The translations under genes were made by a program, and so were the position numbers. Below, one piece after another: positions 1-6,202 of a stretch of 8,278 nucleotides of DNA. This stretch comes from an uncultured Lachnospiraceae bacterium (GTDB lineage Bacteria; Bacillota; Clostridia; Lachnospirales; Lachnospiraceae), in contig CAKSAI010000126.1 in NCBI GenBank assembly GCA_934434905.1, forward strand, positions 1 to 8,278, given 5' to 3'. The notes beneath the pieces were generated by a model. It made no database searches, was not told the DNA's origin, and saw only the letters and a list, made by a program, of their open reading frames with translations. Within the stretch, counting starts at the first letter, position 1. Each line of letters starts with the position of its first letter.

Positions 1-849
1 GCTGTATATCCCGGCAAATCTGCCGACAGAATCATAAATGCGTATTTCCTGTACATCCTTCCTGTCCGTCTTAATAAGCAGTCCCTCCGCCGGGATACGG
101 TTTCCGTTTTCCAGAGCCTTCTGAAATTCCGCCTTCACGAAAGCCTCCGGGAACCTCAGAAAGAGCTTGTCCACCGGAAGGATCAGGTTCTCTGCCCGGC
201 CTTCCCGCACCGCTTCCTCCAGTTGCCCTAAGGTCACGCTGTCCTCCAGCTTAAAATCCGCCACCCGGATCCGTGTCAGATGCTCCATACATGCTCCGCA
301 GCCAAGCTTCTCGCCAATATCGTGGCAAAGCGTGCGGATATAAGTGCCCTTGGAACAGCTTACCGTCATGGTGACTCTCGGAAGCTCTACCCGTTCGATG
401 GCGATGTCATGGATCTTGACCCTTCTCGGCTGCCGCTCCACTTCTTTCCCGGCCCTGGCCAGATCACAAAGCTTCCTTCCGTTGACCTTCAATGCCGAAT
501 ACATGGGCGGAATCTGGTCGTAATCCCCCGCAAAAGCAAGGATAGCTTCCCGCACCTCTGCTTCTGTGCAGTTTACTTCCTGCCGACTTAAAACCGTTCC
601 GCTCGTGTCCTGGGTATCGGTAACCGTCCCCAGTAGCATATCACAGCGGTAGACCTTGTCCTTATCGGTAAGAAGCTCGCAGACCTTTGTTGCTTTTCCC
701 AGGCATACCGGCAAAACTCCCACGGCTGCCGGGTCAAGTGTCCCGGTATGGCCGATCTTCTTCTGTCCCAGGATTCCGCGCATTTTTGCAACCACATCAT
801 GGGAGGTGAATCCTGCTTCCTTATAAATATTGATGATACCGTTTAACAT
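1..849 (-). CDS. truB: tRNA pseudouridine(55) synthase TruB (3' end cut by window)
   Basis: TruB isomerises U55 to pseudouridine in the T-loop of tRNAs, in the cytoplasm. I translated 283 residues without a stop down to the window edge. Families run to about 300 residues, so only a short C-terminal piece of the PUA-like region is missing. Residues 33-40 read GHTGTLDP with catalytic Asp39. Tyr67 in the KVYR motif matches the tyrosine that stacks on the target base. QIPPMYSALK (112-121) and KGTYIR (167-172) are the other family motifs. The ATG at 849 overlaps the nrnA stop by 7 nt (ATGTTAA). The only upstream Shine-Dalgarno candidate, AGAGG, lies 13 nt away, so translational coupling to nrnA is likely (inference). 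The catalytic domain is intact. Identification is very secure. Confidence 0.97.
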   Translation of the reverse strand, partial: MLNGIINIYKEAGFTSHDVVAKMRGILGQKKIGHTGTLDPAAVGVLPVCLGKATKVCELLTDKDKVYRCDMLLGTVTDTQDTSGTVLSRQEVNCTEAEVREAILAFAGDYDQIPPMYSALKVNGRKLCDLARAGKEVERQPRRVKIHDIAIERVELPRVTMTVSCSKGTYIRTLCHDIGEKLGCGACMEHLTRIRVADFKLEDSVTLGQLEEAVREGRAENLILPVDKLFLRFPEAFVKAEFQKALENGNRIPAEGLLIKTDRKDVQEIRIYDSVGRFAGIYS

Positions 850-1793
850 AATTGTTTTTTCGCCTCTGCACAGATCTTCCCGATGATTTTCTCAGCCGTT
901 CCTTCCATATCGGCGCCCGCCGCGCGGACATGGCCGCCGCCGCCAAAGGTCACAGCAATATCTGCCACGTTGACTTTGCCGTTGGAACGCATGCTTAGTT
1001 TAAACCTGCCGGGCTCCAGTTCGTAAAGGAACACGGCCAGTTCCACATCCTTGGTGACCCGTAGCTGGCTGACAATGCCGTCCAGGTGCTTGGGAAGCAC
1101 CTCAAATTCCTCCATATCTGCCATAGTAACATAGCTTGCAATACACGTACCATCCAGATAGAGCTTGCTGTCCATCAGCGCCTTTCCCAGGATACGGTTC
1201 TGGTTGTAGGTCTTCGTGTAGAAGGTCTCATCTATGATCCTCGTAAAATCAATGCCTTTCTCCATCAGCTTTCCTGCAATGTTCATGGTCCTTGCTGAGG
1301 TGGAGCTGTACTGAAACACTCCGGTGTCATGAACAATCCCGGTATAGATACATTCCGCGATCTCTTTTGTAATCTTCTCCTCTTCCAGAAGGGTAAAGAT
1401 CAGCTCTGATGTAGAGCTCACATCCGGGAATACATGATTCACATCTGCGAAACTGCCATTGCTGATATGATGATCGATACAGACCGTCATTTTCGCAGTC
1501 TTAAAATACTTGATGAATGCACCGGGACGCAGAGTATCGGAGCAGTCCTGGACAATGCACAGGTCATAGCAGATATCCGCATCCTGATTATTGCAGATTT
1601 GATCCGCTCCCTGTAAAAAACGAAAGATATTGGGAACAGGCTCCAGATATACCTGTGCCTGCACACCCGGAAACCAGGTGTTGATATAGTTCCAGGTAGC
1701 CAGGCAGGAGCCCACGCAGTCGCCGTCCGGGCGCACATGCCCCAGGATGGCGACGGTAGAAACATGTTCTAATAATGATGATAATTTTTCCAT
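843..1793 (-). CDS. nrnA: DHH/DHHA1 phosphoesterase, NrnA-like (nanoRNase / pAp phosphatase family)
   Basis: This 316-residue protein belongs to the DHH phosphoesterases that degrade 2-5 nt RNAs and, in several Firmicutes, dephosphorylate pAp; some relatives cleave cyclic-di-AMP or its product pApA. Visible metal-binding motifs are H19-V-R-P-D23-G-D25 (motif I), Asp83 in VQDCSD (motif II), D107-H108-H109 (motif III, the DHH signature) and Asp156 in GIVHDTG (motif IV). The C-terminal DHHA1 substrate-binding motif GGGGHVRAAG is at 284-293. There is no membrane segment or PAS/GGDEF part, so it is the soluble stand-alone form, not GdpP. GAGG lies 6 nt before the ATG. It sits between rbfA and truB, its usual place in Firmicutes. 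The fold and metal site are certain; whether the cellular substrate is nanoRNA, pAp or pApA cannot be read from sequence. Confidence 0.93.
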   Translation of the reverse strand: MEKLSSLLEHVSTVAILGHVRPDGDCVGSCLATWNYINTWFPGVQAQVYLEPVPNIFRFLQGADQICNNQDADICYDLCIVQDCSDTLRPGAFIKYFKTAKMTVCIDHHISNGSFADVNHVFPDVSSTSELIFTLLEEEKITKEIAECIYTGIVHDTGVFQYSSTSARTMNIAGKLMEKGIDFTRIIDETFYTKTYNQNRILGKALMDSKLYLDGTCIASYVTMADMEEFEVLPKHLDGIVSQLRVTKDVELAVFLYELEPGRFKLSMRSNGKVNVADIAVTFGGGGHVRAAGADMEGTAEKIIGKICAEAKKQLC

Positions 1794-1837
1794 AAAATAC
1801 CTCTTTCACATGCTCTGACAGATCCGGTGTCCGGCTC

Positions 1838-2227
1838 TTACTCGCCGTCGTCCGCTTCCGGCTCTCCGTTCTCATCCTTCCGGTTCACCTCATCGATCAG
1901 CTTCGACATGTTCACGCCATACTCGATGGACTGATCCAGAATAAAGCGGATCTGCGGAGTATTGCGCAGGTTGATACTTCTTGCCAGTTCCCGGCGGATG
2001 AAGCCCTCTGCACTCTTTAAGCCTGCAAGGGTATCCTTCTGGGACTGCTCATCACCCAGCACGCTGATATAAGCCTTGCAGCTCTTTAAGTCAGGAGCCA
2101 CCTCCACCGCAACCACACTGGTCAGCGGGTTGATACGCGGATCCTTGATCTCTCCGCGTATGATGTTGCTCAGTTCCCGCATGACCTCGCCGTTGATCCT
2201 GGTGTTTTTAATACTGTTTTTTCTCAT
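1838..2227 (-). CDS. rbfA: 30S ribosome-binding factor RbfA
   Basis: RbfA is a small type II KH-fold protein that binds the immature 30S subunit near the 5' end of 16S rRNA and helps late maturation, notably in the cold. The 129-residue product is of normal length. It shows the family landmarks: RINGEVMRELSNIIR at 10-24, the DPRINPLTSVVAVEVAPDL stretch at 29-47, and the helix-strand block FIRRELARSINLRNTPQIRF at 76-95. The C-terminus (about 116-129) is a short acidic tail. A GGCGG/AAAGG ribosome binding site lies about 9 nt before the ATG. It follows infB after 38 nt and precedes nrnA by 44 nt. The infB-rbfA pairing is nearly universal in bacteria and fits the joint action of IF2 and RbfA on the small subunit. 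Confidence 0.96.
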   Translation of the reverse strand: MRKNSIKNTRINGEVMRELSNIIRGEIKDPRINPLTSVVAVEVAPDLKSCKAYISVLGDEQSQKDTLAGLKSAEGFIRRELARSINLRNTPQIRFILDQSIEYGVNMSKLIDEVNRKDENGEPEADDGE

Positions 2228-2265
2228 TTTTATAATCCGCCTTTCTGTCTATGACATACCAGCTA

Positions 2266-5200
2266 TTATCTCGACACCTCGACCATTGTATATGCCTCTA
2301 CGATATCCAGCTCCTGGAAGTCATTGAAGCCGTCAAACACAAGACCGCACTCATAACCGGCTCTCACTTCCTTCACATCATCCTTGAAGCGCTTTAAGGA
2401 CGCCAGGCCGCCTTCAAACAACTGCTCGCCCTCCCGTGAGATACGAACCTTGCAGTTTCTCTGGAATACACCGTCCAGCACATAGGAGCCAGCGATGTTT
2501 CCGATGCCGGAAGCCTTGAATATCTGACGGATTTCGGCGTGTCCGAGGATCTTCTCCTCGTAGACCGGATCCAGCATGCCCTTCATGGCCGCCTCTACAT
2601 CCTCGATCGCATTGTAGATGACCTTGTAGAGCCGCATATCCACACCTTCCCGCTCTGCGCTGGCCTTTGCCTGTACATCCGGCCGTACGTTGAAGCCGAT
2701 GATGATCGCATTGGAGGCGGAAGCCAGACTGACATCGGACTCGTTGATAGCGCCCACGCCCGCATGGATGACCTTCACCACCACTTCCTCGTTGGACAGC
2801 TTTACCAGGCTCTGCTTCACTGCTTCCACGGAGCCCTGTACATCCGCCTTGACGATGATGTTGAGTTCCTTCACATTGCCAGACTGGATCTGTGTGAAGA
2901 GATCGTCCAGAGACATCTTGGCTTTGGTATCCTCCAACAGTTTTTCCCTTCCCTGTGAAATAAATGTATCCGCAAAGCTTTTTGCTTCTTTTTCTGTTTC
3001 TGTAGATACAAACACCTCGCCGGCATTTGGTACGTTATTGAGGCCGAGGATCTCCACCGGTGTGGAAGGACCAGCCTCCTTCACGCGTCTGCCCTTATCG
3101 TCGATCATGGCACGAACCTTTCCGTAGCAGCTTCCGGCCGCTATCGGCTGTCCGACCTTCAATGTACCCTTCTGTACAAGAACGGTAGCTACCGCACCGC
3201 GGCCCTTATCCAACTGAGCCTCGATAACAAGCCCTCTTGCATGACGTCTTGGATCGGCCTTCAGCTCACTGATCTCGGCTGTCAAAAGAATCATCTCCAG
3301 CAGAGTATCAATACCTTCATGTGTATGTGCAGAAACCGGTACGAAGATGGTGCTTCCGCCCCAATCCTCCGGAATCAGCTCGTATTCGGAAAGCTCCTGC
3401 TTCACCCGCTCTACATTGGCGCTTGGCTTATCGATCTTGTTGATGGCTACGATAATATCCACTCCTGCGGCCTTGGCATGGCTGATGGCTTCCACAGTCT
3501 GCGGCATAACGCCGTCGTCTGCCGCCACAACAAGGATCGCGATATCTGTAGCGTTAGCTCCGCGCATACGCATGGCCGTAAATGCCTCATGCCCCGGTGT
3601 ATCCAGGAATGTGATCTTCTCGCCGTTGCAGGTAACCATATAGGCTCCGATATGCTGGGTGATACCGCCTGCCTCACGATCAATGACATGCGTGTCACGG
3701 ATGGCATCCAGCAGCGAGGTTTTTCCGTGATCGACATGGCCCATCACGCATACTACCGGCGGACGCTTCACCATCTTGCTCTCGTCCTCTTCGTCCTCCT
3801 TCAAGAGTTCCTCGATAACGTCTACTTTCTCCTCCATCTCACAGATGCAGTTGAACTCCAGTGCGATCTCCTCTGCCTTCTCATAATCGATCTCCTGGTT
3901 CACTGTCACCATGATTCCCTGCAGGAAAAGCTTCTTCACAATGGCGGAGGCCTGAACTTTCATAGCATCTGCAAACTCCTTGATAGTCAGCTTCTCCGGC
4001 AGAATAATGGTCCGAATCTCATCTTCCTTCTTTTCCACCGGTGCCGGAACCTGCTGCATCTTCTTGTGCTTCCCGGTGCTCTTCTCCAGATTCACCAAAC
4101 GCTCCTGCTTCTTCGGCCCCTTCGCCCTATCCTTCGTCTGCTTCTGGTTTACATTTCCACGGCGGCTGTCGCGAGATTCCTTCCTTGGCTCATCGGCAAC
4201 GATAGGAGCATTCTGATTCATTTTGTTGATTTCCTGCTCGAACCGATTTCTCTGCTCCTTCGGTCGGCTGCCGCCGACTCTCTGACCGTTCTTATCCGCC
4301 GGAACACGTGTAGCACCCGGCCGATTATTCTGGAAATTGCGGCTGCCGTTTCTATCTCCCTCACTTCTGGGACCTCTGTCACTGCCGAAGCGATTCTGAC
4401 CGCCTCTGTCCTGTCCTGCCGGACGATCGGAACGCACGGGGCGATCCTGACCTGCTGCACTTCCTGCACGATACGGACGTTCCGGGCGATCCTGGCCCGC
4501 CGCACTTCCGTTACGATACGGACGTTCCGGGCGATCCTGACCGGACGCACTTCCTGCACGGGACGGACGATCCTGACCGGATACGCTTCCGTTACGGTAC
4601 GGACGTTCGCTGCGTTCCGGACGCTCTGGGCGATCCTGGCCGGAAACACTTCCGGCACGGGACCGACGATCTTGACCGGATGTACTTCCCGGACGCACGG
4701 GACGATCACCAGCCGGACGCTCTGGGCGCTCCGAGCGAGACGCTCTGTCCGAACTTACGGCCTTATCTGCCGCAGGCTTTCCTTCCCCGGCCTTCTTGAC
4801 TATCGGCTTCTCCGGTGCCAACACTTTTCCGGTATATTCGGGTCTTGGAGTCTCCACAGGCTTCTGCGGAACCTCCTGCTTGGTGATGGTTGGTCTATCG
4901 ACTCCCAGAATCTTATCAAATTTCGCCTTAACCGCCTCTGCACGCTCGGATGCGGACCGCTGTGGCTGCTGCGGCTCCTGCTGTCTCTGCTGCGCCATCC
5001 GCTGACTCTGACCCTGGGGTTTTTGTGTCGGTCTCTGCCCCTGCCCTTGTCCTTGCGGTCTCGCTCCATCCGGGCGGCCACTTCCCGGACGATGTCCTCT
5101 CTGCCTGCGGTCGCCGCCCATTTTGCTGTTCTGCGGATTGAATACTGCTGTAATGCTTGACTTCTTCTTGGGACGATCATCCGCCTTCACTTCCGGCTTT

Positions 5201-5601
5201 TTCTCCGGGCTGGCCGATGACACTGCATCTGTTTTACTCTCCGACTTACTTTCCAGCTTGACAGTTGCTTCGGCGTCCGTCTTGGCCTCCGACTTGACGG
5301 CTGCCCCGGCGTCCATCTTGCCTTCCGACTTGGTCGCCGTCTTGCTTTCCGACTTGGACGTTGTCTTGCTTTCTGACTTGGTCGCCGCCTTGTCTTCCGA
5401 CTTTTTGGCCGATTTCGTCTCCGCTTTTTCAGCTGACTTTCCCTGTGCAGAGAAATGTGCCTTCACTATCCCGGCCACATCTTCCTCTACAGAGCTTGAT
5501 GCTGATTTTACTTCTATATTTTTTTCGGTTAAAAATTGGATCACATCCTTTGACTGTACTTCCAATTCTTTTGCCAGTGCATGTATTCTGACTTTTGCCA
5601 T
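2266..5601 (-). CDS. infB: Translation initiation factor IF-2, with an enlarged repeat-rich N-terminus
   Basis: IF2 is the GTPase that brings fMet-tRNA to the 30S subunit and promotes 50S joining. The 1111-residue product is much longer than Bacillus-type IF2 (about 700 residues). In order: IF2_N domain at 1-50, Lys/Ser/Glu/Ala repeats at about 54-140, a Gln/Arg/Gly/Pro-rich stretch at about 161-220, Ser-Gly-Gln-Asp repeats at about 300-400, a second IF2_N-like domain at about 530-580, then the G domain. G-motifs are GHVDHGKT (621-628), GGITQHIG (645-652), DTPGH (667-671), NKID (721-724) and SAH (757-759). Domains II to IV follow to the end and are intact. I chose the ATG at 5601 because GGAGG lies 8 nt upstream and the product then begins MAKVRIHALAK, as in the family. 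An in-frame ATG at 5616 would add 5 residues but has no ribosome binding site and contains the one used here. Confidence 0.97.
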   Translation of the reverse strand: MAKVRIHALAKELEVQSKDVIQFLTEKNIEVKSASSSVEEDVAGIVKAHFSAQGKSAEKAETKSAKKSEDKAATKSESKTTSKSESKTATKSEGKMDAGAAVKSEAKTDAEATVKLESKSESKTDAVSSASPEKKPEVKADDRPKKKSSITAVFNPQNSKMGGDRRQRGHRPGSGRPDGARPQGQGQGQRPTQKPQGQSQRMAQQRQQEPQQPQRSASERAEAVKAKFDKILGVDRPTITKQEVPQKPVETPRPEYTGKVLAPEKPIVKKAGEGKPAADKAVSSDRASRSERPERPAGDRPVRPGSTSGQDRRSRAGSVSGQDRPERPERSERPYRNGSVSGQDRPSRAGSASGQDRPERPYRNGSAAGQDRPERPYRAGSAAGQDRPVRSDRPAGQDRGGQNRFGSDRGPRSEGDRNGSRNFQNNRPGATRVPADKNGQRVGGSRPKEQRNRFEQEINKMNQNAPIVADEPRKESRDSRRGNVNQKQTKDRAKGPKKQERLVNLEKSTGKHKKMQQVPAPVEKKEDEIRTIILPEKLTIKEFADAMKVQASAIVKKLFLQGIMVTVNQEIDYEKAEEIALEFNCICEMEEKVDVIEELLKEDEEDESKMVKRPPVVCVMGHVDHGKTSLLDAIRDTHVIDREAGGITQHIGAYMVTCNGEKITFLDTPGHEAFTAMRMRGANATDIAILVVAADDGVMPQTVEAISHAKAAGVDIIVAINKIDKPSANVERVKQELSEYELIPEDWGGSTIFVPVSAHTHEGIDTLLEMILLTAEISELKADPRRHARGLVIEAQLDKGRGAVATVLVQKGTLKVGQPIAAGSCYGKVRAMIDDKGRRVKEAGPSTPVEILGLNNVPNAGEVFVSTETEKEAKSFADTFISQGREKLLEDTKAKMSLDDLFTQIQSGNVKELNIIVKADVQGSVEAVKQSLVKLSNEEVVVKVIHAGVGAINESDVSLASASNAIIIGFNVRPDVQAKASAEREGVDMRLYKVIYNAIEDVEAAMKGMLDPVYEEKILGHAEIRQIFKASGIGNIAGSYVLDGVFQRNCKVRISREGEQLFEGGLASLKRFKDDVKEVRAGYECGLVFDGFNDFQELDIVEAYTMVEVSR
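4219..4235 (-). promoter_or_regulatory. Candidate internal translation start in infB (IF2 short form)
   Basis: An in-frame ATG at 4221 (Met461) is preceded by AGGAAA at 4235-4230 with an 8-nt spacer. Initiation here would give a 651-residue IF2 that begins just after the repeats and keeps the second IF2_N-like domain, the G domain and domains II-IV. Shorter IF2 forms made from internal in-frame starts are established in Escherichia coli and Bacillus subtilis. Use of this particular site is inference from spacing and position; the ribosome binding site is only moderate. Confidence 0.35.
4402..4704 (-). repeat. Degenerate in-frame tandem repeat (36-45 nt units) in infB
   Basis: The stretch encodes IF2 residues of about 300-400. 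The tripeptide Gly-Gln-Asp recurs seven times (residues 309, 321, 342, 354, 369, 384, 396), spaced 12, 21, 12, 15, 15 and 12 residues apart. Typical units read RPERPYRNGSAAGQD (15) or RPSRAGSASGQD (12). At DNA level, plus-strand 4441-4485 and 4486-4530 are adjacent 45-nt copies, both starting gcgatcctg and ending gacgttccgg, followed by a 36-nt unit at 4531-4566. All unit lengths are multiples of three, so changes in copy number would keep frame. The encoded segment is rich in Arg, Ser, Gly and Pro and is probably disordered and basic. Confidence 0.9.
5182..5442 (-). repeat. Low-complexity Lys-Ser-Glu repeats in infB N-terminal linker
   Basis: Residues of about 54-140 of IF2 are built from short variations on K-S-E-(A/S/G/D)-K-(T/A), for example KSESKTTSKSESKTATKSE. 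At DNA level this appears on the plus strand as repeated (g/t)ccgacttg-like blocks. The segment is highly charged, lacks hydrophobic residues and should form a flexible linker after the first IF2_N domain. It differs in composition from the GQD repeats further on, so the linker appears to have expanded at least twice independently (inference). Confidence 0.85.
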
Positions 5602-5609
5602 ACTTACTA

Positions 5610-5614
5610 CCTCC
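5610..5614 (-). promoter_or_regulatory. Ribosome binding site deciding the infB start
   Basis: GGAGG on the minus strand, 8 nt before the ATG at 5601. It lies immediately after the ylxQ stop and inside the first codons of the longer infB reading from 5616, which argues against that longer start. The upstream ATG overlaps the ylxQ stop as TAATG, so low-level reinitiation there cannot be excluded. Confidence 0.8.
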
Positions 5615-5615
5615 A

Positions 5616-5936
5616 TTATTCAGTTGTTCTGTCATTGATAAGTTTCGCTTCCAGAGATCTGGAAAATCCTTCGTCCATTACTGCCAATGAGGCCCGGTAC
5701 TGCTTGCCGATGGCGTGCCCCAAATCCTCCTTCATGGCATATTCGTACATAGGCACCCGATAAAAGGAACACATATTTCGGAACATCTTTTTCGTGTTGT
5801 CTGATGCGTCCGATGCCACGATCACTAAAAATGCCTGGTGGGATTTCACTGCCTTTTCTGTTGAAAATTCTCCGCTGGCGATCCTCCCCGCCTTCGCGGC
5901 CAACCCCAGCAGCGACAGTATTCTATCTTGTCTCAA
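5616..5936 (-). CDS. ylxQ: L7Ae-like ribosomal/K-turn RNA-binding protein YlxQ (TTG start)
   Basis: This 106-residue protein is of the L7Ae/L30e fold, the family that binds kink-turn RNAs. Visible features are the N-terminal LGLAAKAGRIASGE block (10-23), the central strand with LVIVASDASDNTKK (37-50), and the C-terminal YEYAMKEDLGHAIGKQ block (64-79). The first codon is TTG at 5936-5934. It overlaps the rnpM stop as TTGA, and AAAGGAG lies 11 nt upstream. No ATG or GTG is available close upstream in frame. The gene lies between rnpM and infB, its standard position in Firmicutes. The stop directly adjoins the infB ribosome binding site. Fold assignment is firm; the physiological RNA target in bacteria is not established from anything seen here. 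Confidence 0.92.
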   Translation of the reverse strand: MRQDRILSLLGLAAKAGRIASGEFSTEKAVKSHQAFLVIVASDASDNTKKMFRNMCSFYRVPMYEYAMKEDLGHAIGKQYRASLAVMDEGFSRSLEAKLINDRTTE

Positions 5937-6202
5937 CGATTCCCCATCTCCTTTGTCATGATATCCAGAAGTTCACTTGGTATGGCAGTCTTTAAGGAGC
6001 GTTCCAGCCCACGGTTTTTCGCTGCCAGCTTCAGGCATTCCGGATTCGGACAGATATATGCGCCCCGTCCGTTCTTCTTCCCGGTGGTGTCCAGCAGGAT
6101 CTCATCCTCCGCTGTTTTGATGACGCGGAACATTTCCTTCTTCGGCTTCATCTCTCCACAGCCAACGCACTGGCGCACGGGAATCTTTTTATTCATTTTC
6201 AT
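5933..6202 (-). CDS. rnpM: YlxR/RnpM family RNA-binding protein (DUF448), four-cysteine form
   Basis: An 89-residue basic protein of the YlxR family, called RnpM in Bacillus subtilis, where it has been linked to RNase P. Diagnostic features are IPVRQCVGCGEMKPKKE (7-23) and DTTGKKNGRGAYICP (38-52), with the invariant GRGAY core at 45-49. Four cysteines (C12, C15, C51, C56) form a CxxC...Cx4C pattern that could bind a metal. Two in-frame starts are possible: ATG at 6202 (GAGG 6 nt upstream) and ATG at 6196 (AAGGA 7 nt upstream); the product differs by two residues. Either start lies within the last codons of nusA, giving a 14-nt or 8-nt overlap. The longer in-frame opening to 6349 runs antiparallel to nothing but lies inside the nusA tail and is not supported. 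Family call is secure; the exact start is uncertain. Confidence 0.93.
   Translation of the reverse strand: MKMNKKIPVRQCVGCGEMKPKKEMFRVIKTAEDEILLDTTGKKNGRGAYICPNPECLKLAAKNRGLERSLKTAIPSELLDIMTKEMGNR

Noticed and set aside
588..800. A 70-codon minus-strand frame within truB
   Set aside because: It is out of frame with truB, which I translated continuously through this region with all family motifs in place.
4441..4566. Direct repeats that could suggest a CRISPR array or other repeat locus
   Set aside because: There are no unique spacers; units abut, vary by whole codons and lie in the infB reading frame, so they are protein-coding tandem repeats.
4218..4709. A 163-codon minus-strand frame with internal repeats
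   Set aside because: It is an alternative frame of the infB repeat tract; its Val/Arg/Ile repeats are the same DNA repeats read out of frame, and infB itself is continuous.
3241..5160. A 639-codon open frame on the plus strand, antisense to infB
   Set aside because: It lies exactly codon-on-codon against infB, so it stays open simply because infB avoids TTA, CTA and TCA codons there. Its product has no domain, and its Thr/Arg/Leu repeats mirror the GQD repeats on the other strand. No ribosome binding site or promoter precedes it.
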